The translations under genes were made by a program, and so were the position numbers. Below, piece after piece: positions 60,557-64,000 of a stretch of DNA of 64,000 nt (position 1 is its first letter; each line of letters starts with the position of its first letter). The notes beneath the pieces are model-generated. The model had not been told where the DNA came from. It saw nothing but the letters and a program-made list of their open reading frames with translations, and ran no database searches. The stretch is from positions 1 through 64,000 of the forward strand of contig SFCS01000007.1 of assembly GCA_004558485.1 (NCBI GenBank), in the 5' to 3' direction. The DNA comes from Ruminococcus sp. Lineage in GTDB: Bacteria > Bacillota > Clostridia > Oscillospirales > Acutalibacteraceae.

Positions 60557-62266
60557 TTACTCTACATCCTGCAGGGCGTCATAGCCTTCCTCGCCCGTGC
60601 GCACCTTCACAACATTTTCCACATCATACACAAAAATCTTGCCGTCGCCGATGTGACCGGTATACAGCACCTTTTTCGCCGTGTCGATGACACTGCGCAC
60701 CGGCACCTTGCTGACAACGATGTCCACCTGCACCTTCGGCAGGAGATTGGTCTCGACCGGCACGCCGCGGTAGTATTCCGGTCTGCCGCCCTGCACGCCG
60801 CAGCCCAGCACATGGGACACGGTCATGCCGGTGATGCCGAGCGCGCTCATGGCGCGCTTGAGGCTTTCGAAACGGCTTTCCTTACAGATGATCTCCACCT
60901 TTGTGAACTTCGGCTTTGTGCCGTCATAGGTCGGAATTTTTGTCACGGGGATCGCCTCGGCGGCGGGCACCTCCCCGCTCACCGCGACGGGCGCGTCCAC
61001 GCCCTCCACGGTGTCCGGCTGCATCGCAAAGCCCGCATATGCCGTCGGCAAGCCGTGCTCGGAGGCGTCAAGTCCCTCGATCTCCTCGGCGGCGGAAACG
61101 CGCAGCCCGATAGTCTTTTTGATGATGACAAACACCGGGGTAATAATCACGGCGACATATGCCGCAACGCTCACGACGCCGAGCAGCTGTACACCGAGAA
61201 AGTGCACGCCGCCGCCGTAGAAGAGGCCCTTTTCCGTCGAAACGCCGGTGGCAAACAGACCGGTCAGGATCGTGCCGAGCGCACCGCACACACCGTGTAC
61301 GGAGATAGCGCCGACGGGATCGTCAATCTTCGCCACCTTGTCAAAAAACTCCACCGCGAGCACAATGACGATGCCGAAAACAAGTCCCATGATCGCCGCA
61401 CCCAGTGGGCTGACCGCGTCGCAGCCGGCGGTGATGCCGACCAGTCCCGCCAGCGCCGCGTTATAGGTCATGGAAATATCCGGCTTTTTATACCGTATCC
61501 AGGTGAAAACAAGCGTCGTGCAGCAGGCGACCGCTGCCGCAAGGTTGGTATTGAAGAAAATGAGCCCCGCGCTTTCCATCAGTCCGTCGGAGTCCATGCC
61601 GACGGTGGACGCGCCGTTGAAGCCGAACCAGCAGAACCACAGAATGAACACGCCGAGCGCAGCAAAGGTGAGGTTGTGCCCCAATATGGCACGCGGCTTG
61701 CCCGCCTTATCGTATTTGCCGATGCGCGCGCCGAGCATTTTCGCGCCGATCAGTGCGCAGACGCCGCCCACCATATGCACTGCCGTCGAACCGGCAAAAT
61801 CGTGAAAGCCGAGCTGCGCAAGCCAGCCGCCGCCCCAGATCCAGTGACCGGAAATGGGATAGATGAACAGCGAAATGGCGGCGGAATAGATACAGTAGGC
61901 GCTGAACTTCGTGCGCTCCGCCATAGCGCCGGAAACGATAGTCGCCGAGGTGGCGCAGAACACCGTTTGGAAGATCGCATATGCCCACAGCGGCACGCCC
62001 GCAGGCAGGATGCTGCTGTAGTCCTTCATGATGAGAGGATCAAACCAACCGAACAGCGCCGTGCCGCTGCCGAACATGATGCCGAACCCCACAAGCCAAA
62101 AACAGGGAGTGCCGATGCAAAAATCCATCAGATTTTTCATCAGAATGTTGCCGGTATTTTTCGCGCGGGTGAAGCCCGCCTCGCACAAGGAAAAGCCCGC
62201 CTGCATGAAAAACACCAACGCTGCGCCGAGCAGCACCCATATCGTATTGACCGCACTGAATTTCAT
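60557..62266 (-). CDS. amtB-glnK: Ammonium transporter fused to a PII signal protein
   Basis: 569 residues. Residues 1 to about 410 are an 11-helix Amt channel (FFMQAGFSLCEAGFTRAKNT, WIWGGGWLAQLGFHDFAGSTAVHMVGG, FNGASTVGMDSDG). After a linker (about 411-455) comes a full PII/GlnK domain (KVEIICKESRFESLKRAM; T-loop GGRPEYYRGVPVETNLLPK with Tyr in the position modified in GlnB; KIFVYDVENVVKVRTGEEG). Free GlnK normally binds and plugs AmtB; here the regulator is tethered. GGAGGAG upstream. Follows glnA by 35 nt and precedes the asnB T-box. Confidence 0.94.
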   Translation of the reverse strand: MKFSAVNTIWVLLGAALVFFMQAGFSLCEAGFTRAKNTGNILMKNLMDFCIGTPCFWLVGFGIMFGSGTALFGWFDPLIMKDYSSILPAGVPLWAYAIFQTVFCATSATIVSGAMAERTKFSAYCIYSAAISLFIYPISGHWIWGGGWLAQLGFHDFAGSTAVHMVGGVCALIGAKMLGARIGKYDKAGKPRAILGHNLTFAALGVFILWFCWFGFNGASTVGMDSDGLMESAGLIFFNTNLAAAVACCTTLVFTWIRYKKPDISMTYNAALAGLVGITAGCDAVSPLGAAIMGLVFGIVIVLAVEFFDKVAKIDDPVGAISVHGVCGALGTILTGLFATGVSTEKGLFYGGGVHFLGVQLLGVVSVAAYVAVIITPVFVIIKKTIGLRVSAAEEIEGLDASEHGLPTAYAGFAMQPDTVEGVDAPVAVSGEVPAAEAIPVTKIPTYDGTKPKFTKVEIICKESRFESLKRAMSALGITGMTVSHVLGCGVQGGRPEYYRGVPVETNLLPKVQVDIVVSKVPVRSVIDTAKKVLYTGHIGDGKIFVYDVENVVKVRTGEEGYDALQDVE

Positions 62267-62301
62267 TTTGCTCTCCTCCTCTTTTTCATAGTGGTGTTTT
62301 C

Positions 62302-64000
62302 TTATTTCACGCCGAACAACAGCGCGTCATAGGTCGGATAGGGCCAGAAGCTCTCCGCCGTGAGCGTTTCTGCCTCATCGCAGACGACCCGCAGCTCCGC
62401 CATCTTTTGCAGCACCGTGTCGCGAATCATTTCGGACGCCTTAGTGACATCGGTGACGGTCTTTAATTTCATCACTGCGCCGTTGAGCCTCTCCGCCGCC
62501 GCAGCAATCTCGTCGGTCAGCTGCGACAGGCGCTCGATCGTCGCCGTCTCATGCTTGCAGGCGAGGCCCGCCACCGCCGCTTTTTTCGCCGTCAGCGTGT
62601 CGGCAAGCGTGCGGGTATAGCTCTCCACCGCAGGCAAAATCTCCTTGTGCACCATGTCGAGCATGGTGAGCGCCTCGATGTTGACCGTCTTGCAATAGTT
62701 TTCGAGCGTGATCTCATACCGCGAATGGATCTCCGCCTCGGTGAAGACCTTGTGGCTCGTCAGCATGTCGACATTCTTCTTTTCCAAAATGCAGGGCAGC
62801 GCATCCGGTGTCGTGCGCAGGTTGAGCAGTCCTCTCTTTTCGGTCGCCTCGGCAATCCAGCTCTCGTCATAGCCGTTGCCGTTGAAGATGATGCGCTTGT
62901 GATCCTTGATGGTCTTTTTGATCATGTCGTGCAGCGCCGTCTCAAAATCGTCCGCCTTTTCCAGGCGGTCGGCATAGACCTTCAGCGACTCCGCCACCGC
63001 CGCATTGAGCATGATGTTGGCGCAGGCGATGCTGTTGGAGGAGCCGAGCATGCGGAACTCAAACTTGTTGCCGGTAAAGGCGAACGGCGAGGTACGGTTG
63101 CGGTCGGTGTTGTCGCGGGTGAAACGCGGCAGCACATGCACGCCGAGCTTCATGACCGTCTTTTCGCCGCCGCTGTAGGGCGCGTCGTTTTCGATCGCGT
63201 CGAGCACCGCCGTCAATTCGTCGCCGAGGAACATGGACACCACGGCGGGCGGCGCCTCATTCGCACCGAGGCGGTGGTCGTTGCCCGCCGTTGCGACGGA
63301 CAGACGCAGCAGATCTTGATAGTCGTCGACCGCCTTGATGACCGCGCACAAAAACAGAAGAAACTGCGCATTTTCATACGGCGTGTCGCCAGGGGTCAAG
63401 AGGTTCACGCCGGTGTCGGTCGCCATCGACCAGTTGTTGTGCTTGCCCGATCCGTTGACGCCCGCAAACGGCTTTTCGTGCAAAAGACAGACAAGCCCGT
63501 GCCGCGACGCCACCTTTTGCATGATCTCCATGGTGAGCTGGTTGTGGTCGGTGGCGATGTTGGTGGTGGTGTAGATGGGCGCCAGCTCGTGCTGCGCGGG
63601 CGCGACCTCGTTGTGCTCCGTCTTGGCAAGGATGCCGAGCTTCCACAGCTCCTCGTTGAGATCCGCCATATAGGCGGCGACGCGCGGCGGGATGACACCG
63701 AAATAGTGATCATCAAGCTCCTGCCCCTTGGGCGGCTTTGCACCGAACAGCGTTCTGCCGGTGAACATCAGATCCTTACGCTTTTCATACATGGCCTTGT
63801 CCACAAGGAAATATTCCTGCTCCGGGCCGACCGAGGTACGCACGCATTTGACATCCGTGTTGCCGAACAGGCGCAGAATGCGCAGCGCCTGCTTGTTGAG
63901 CGCCTCCATAGAACGAAGGAGCGGCGTTTTCTTGTCAAGCGCCTCGCCGCCATAGGAACAAAAGGCCGTCGGGATGCACAGCGTCTTATCCTTGATAAAG
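62302..64000 (-). CDS. glnA: Glutamine synthetase type III, 3' part (5' end outside window)
   Basis: 565 visible residues; the frame runs off the right edge at 64000. Members of the GSIII (GlnN) class have about 700 residues, so about 130 N-terminal residues are missing. Visible signatures: IPTAFCSYGGEALDKKTPLLR, VGPEQEYFLVDK, NEVAPAQHELAPIY, GVNGSGKHNNWS, NDHRLGANEAPPA and FTGNKFEFRMLGSSNS. The C-terminal helical tail is the GSIII-specific extension. Makes glutamine from glutamate and ammonium. First of three nitrogen genes read in the same direction (glnA, amtB-glnK, asnB). Confidence 0.95.
   Translation of the reverse strand, partial: FIKDKTLCIPTAFCSYGGEALDKKTPLLRSMEALNKQALRILRLFGNTDVKCVRTSVGPEQEYFLVDKAMYEKRKDLMFTGRTLFGAKPPKGQELDDHYFGVIPPRVAAYMADLNEELWKLGILAKTEHNEVAPAQHELAPIYTTTNIATDHNQLTMEIMQKVASRHGLVCLLHEKPFAGVNGSGKHNNWSMATDTGVNLLTPGDTPYENAQFLLFLCAVIKAVDDYQDLLRLSVATAGNDHRLGANEAPPAVVSMFLGDELTAVLDAIENDAPYSGGEKTVMKLGVHVLPRFTRDNTDRNRTSPFAFTGNKFEFRMLGSSNSIACANIMLNAAVAESLKVYADRLEKADDFETALHDMIKKTIKDHKRIIFNGNGYDESWIAEATEKRGLLNLRTTPDALPCILEKKNVDMLTSHKVFTEAEIHSRYEITLENYCKTVNIEALTMLDMVHKEILPAVESYTRTLADTLTAKKAAVAGLACKHETATIERLSQLTDEIAAAAERLNGAVMKLKTVTDVTKASEMIRDTVLQKMAELRVVCDEAETLTAESFWPYPTYDALLFGVK

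Overview
The window is a contiguous piece of a GC-rich (roughly 58-60% by eye) anaerobic Firmicutes chromosome, most likely class Clostridia, Oscillospirales/Ruminococcaceae-like. Supporting signs are the Firmicutes order of the S10-spc-alpha ribosomal cluster, zinc-type S14, S4 and adenylate kinase, sigma-A promoters with strong AGGAGG ribosome binding sites, a T-box riboswitch, a one-piece pyruvate:ferredoxin oxidoreductase, L-lactate dehydrogenase and a GSIII-type glutamine synthetase. The genus cannot be fixed from the sequence alone. No CRISPR array, transposase or rRNA gene was seen.

Layout. 1-1.3 kb: the end of an AT-rich cupin gene, then an SGNH hydrolase. 1.4-17.4 kb (minus): a complete S10-spc-alpha cluster from rpsJ to rplQ with secY, adk, map, infA and rpmJ, transcribed from a promoter at 17.35 kb through a leader of about 340 nt that holds a small ORF and a terminator-like hairpin. 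17.4-19.1 kb: an ABC exporter. 19.2-28.5 kb (minus): a nine-gene operon covering every step from DAHP synthase through chorismate to prephenate, plus PheA, TyrA and an aminotransferase; aroE and aroK are fused. A TetR gene diverges from it at 28.6 kb, followed by a CPA2 antiporter and a FeoA-FeoB fusion. 32.9-38.6 kb (minus): xpt plus a BMP-type nucleoside ABC importer. 38.7-42 kb: ldh diverging from an OmpR-type two-component system. 42-44.3 kb: a Na/Pi-cotransporter-like gene with Pho-box-like repeats and a pair of orphan short transcription units upstream. 44.5-46.3 kb: a tRNA Met-Glu-Val operon and a CNNM/CBS protein. 46.6-50.1 kb: pyruvate:ferredoxin oxidoreductase. 50.2-52.9 kb: deacetylase, FAD oxidoreductase and a YspA/SLOG protein. 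52.9-56 kb (minus): metQ-metN-metI with an unusual leader. 56-58.2 kb: an ECF S component and a second Na/Pi-like transporter. 58.3-58.7 kb: a non-coding repeat-rich stretch. 58.7-64 kb (minus): a nitrogen operon, GSIII, an Amt-PII fusion and asnB, with a T-box between the last two.

Most notable system: the methionine importer operon. Its substrate-binding protein MetQ is a clean circular permutation, with the canonical second half first and the canonical first half last. The operon is preceded by a strong promoter, a 34-codon ORF in which 11 of 13 consecutive codons (residues 7-19) are Met or Cys, a hairpin around that ORF's stop codon, and a strong intrinsic terminator. This is the architecture of ribosome-mediated attenuation sensing charged Met/Cys tRNA, unusual in Firmicutes, where S-box and T-box RNAs are the norm for methionine genes. 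Two further Cys-containing reading frames lie between the terminator and metQ, one of them overlapping the metQ start codon.

The S10 leader has a comparable arrangement (small Cys-rich ORF ending inside a terminator hairpin) with weaker support.
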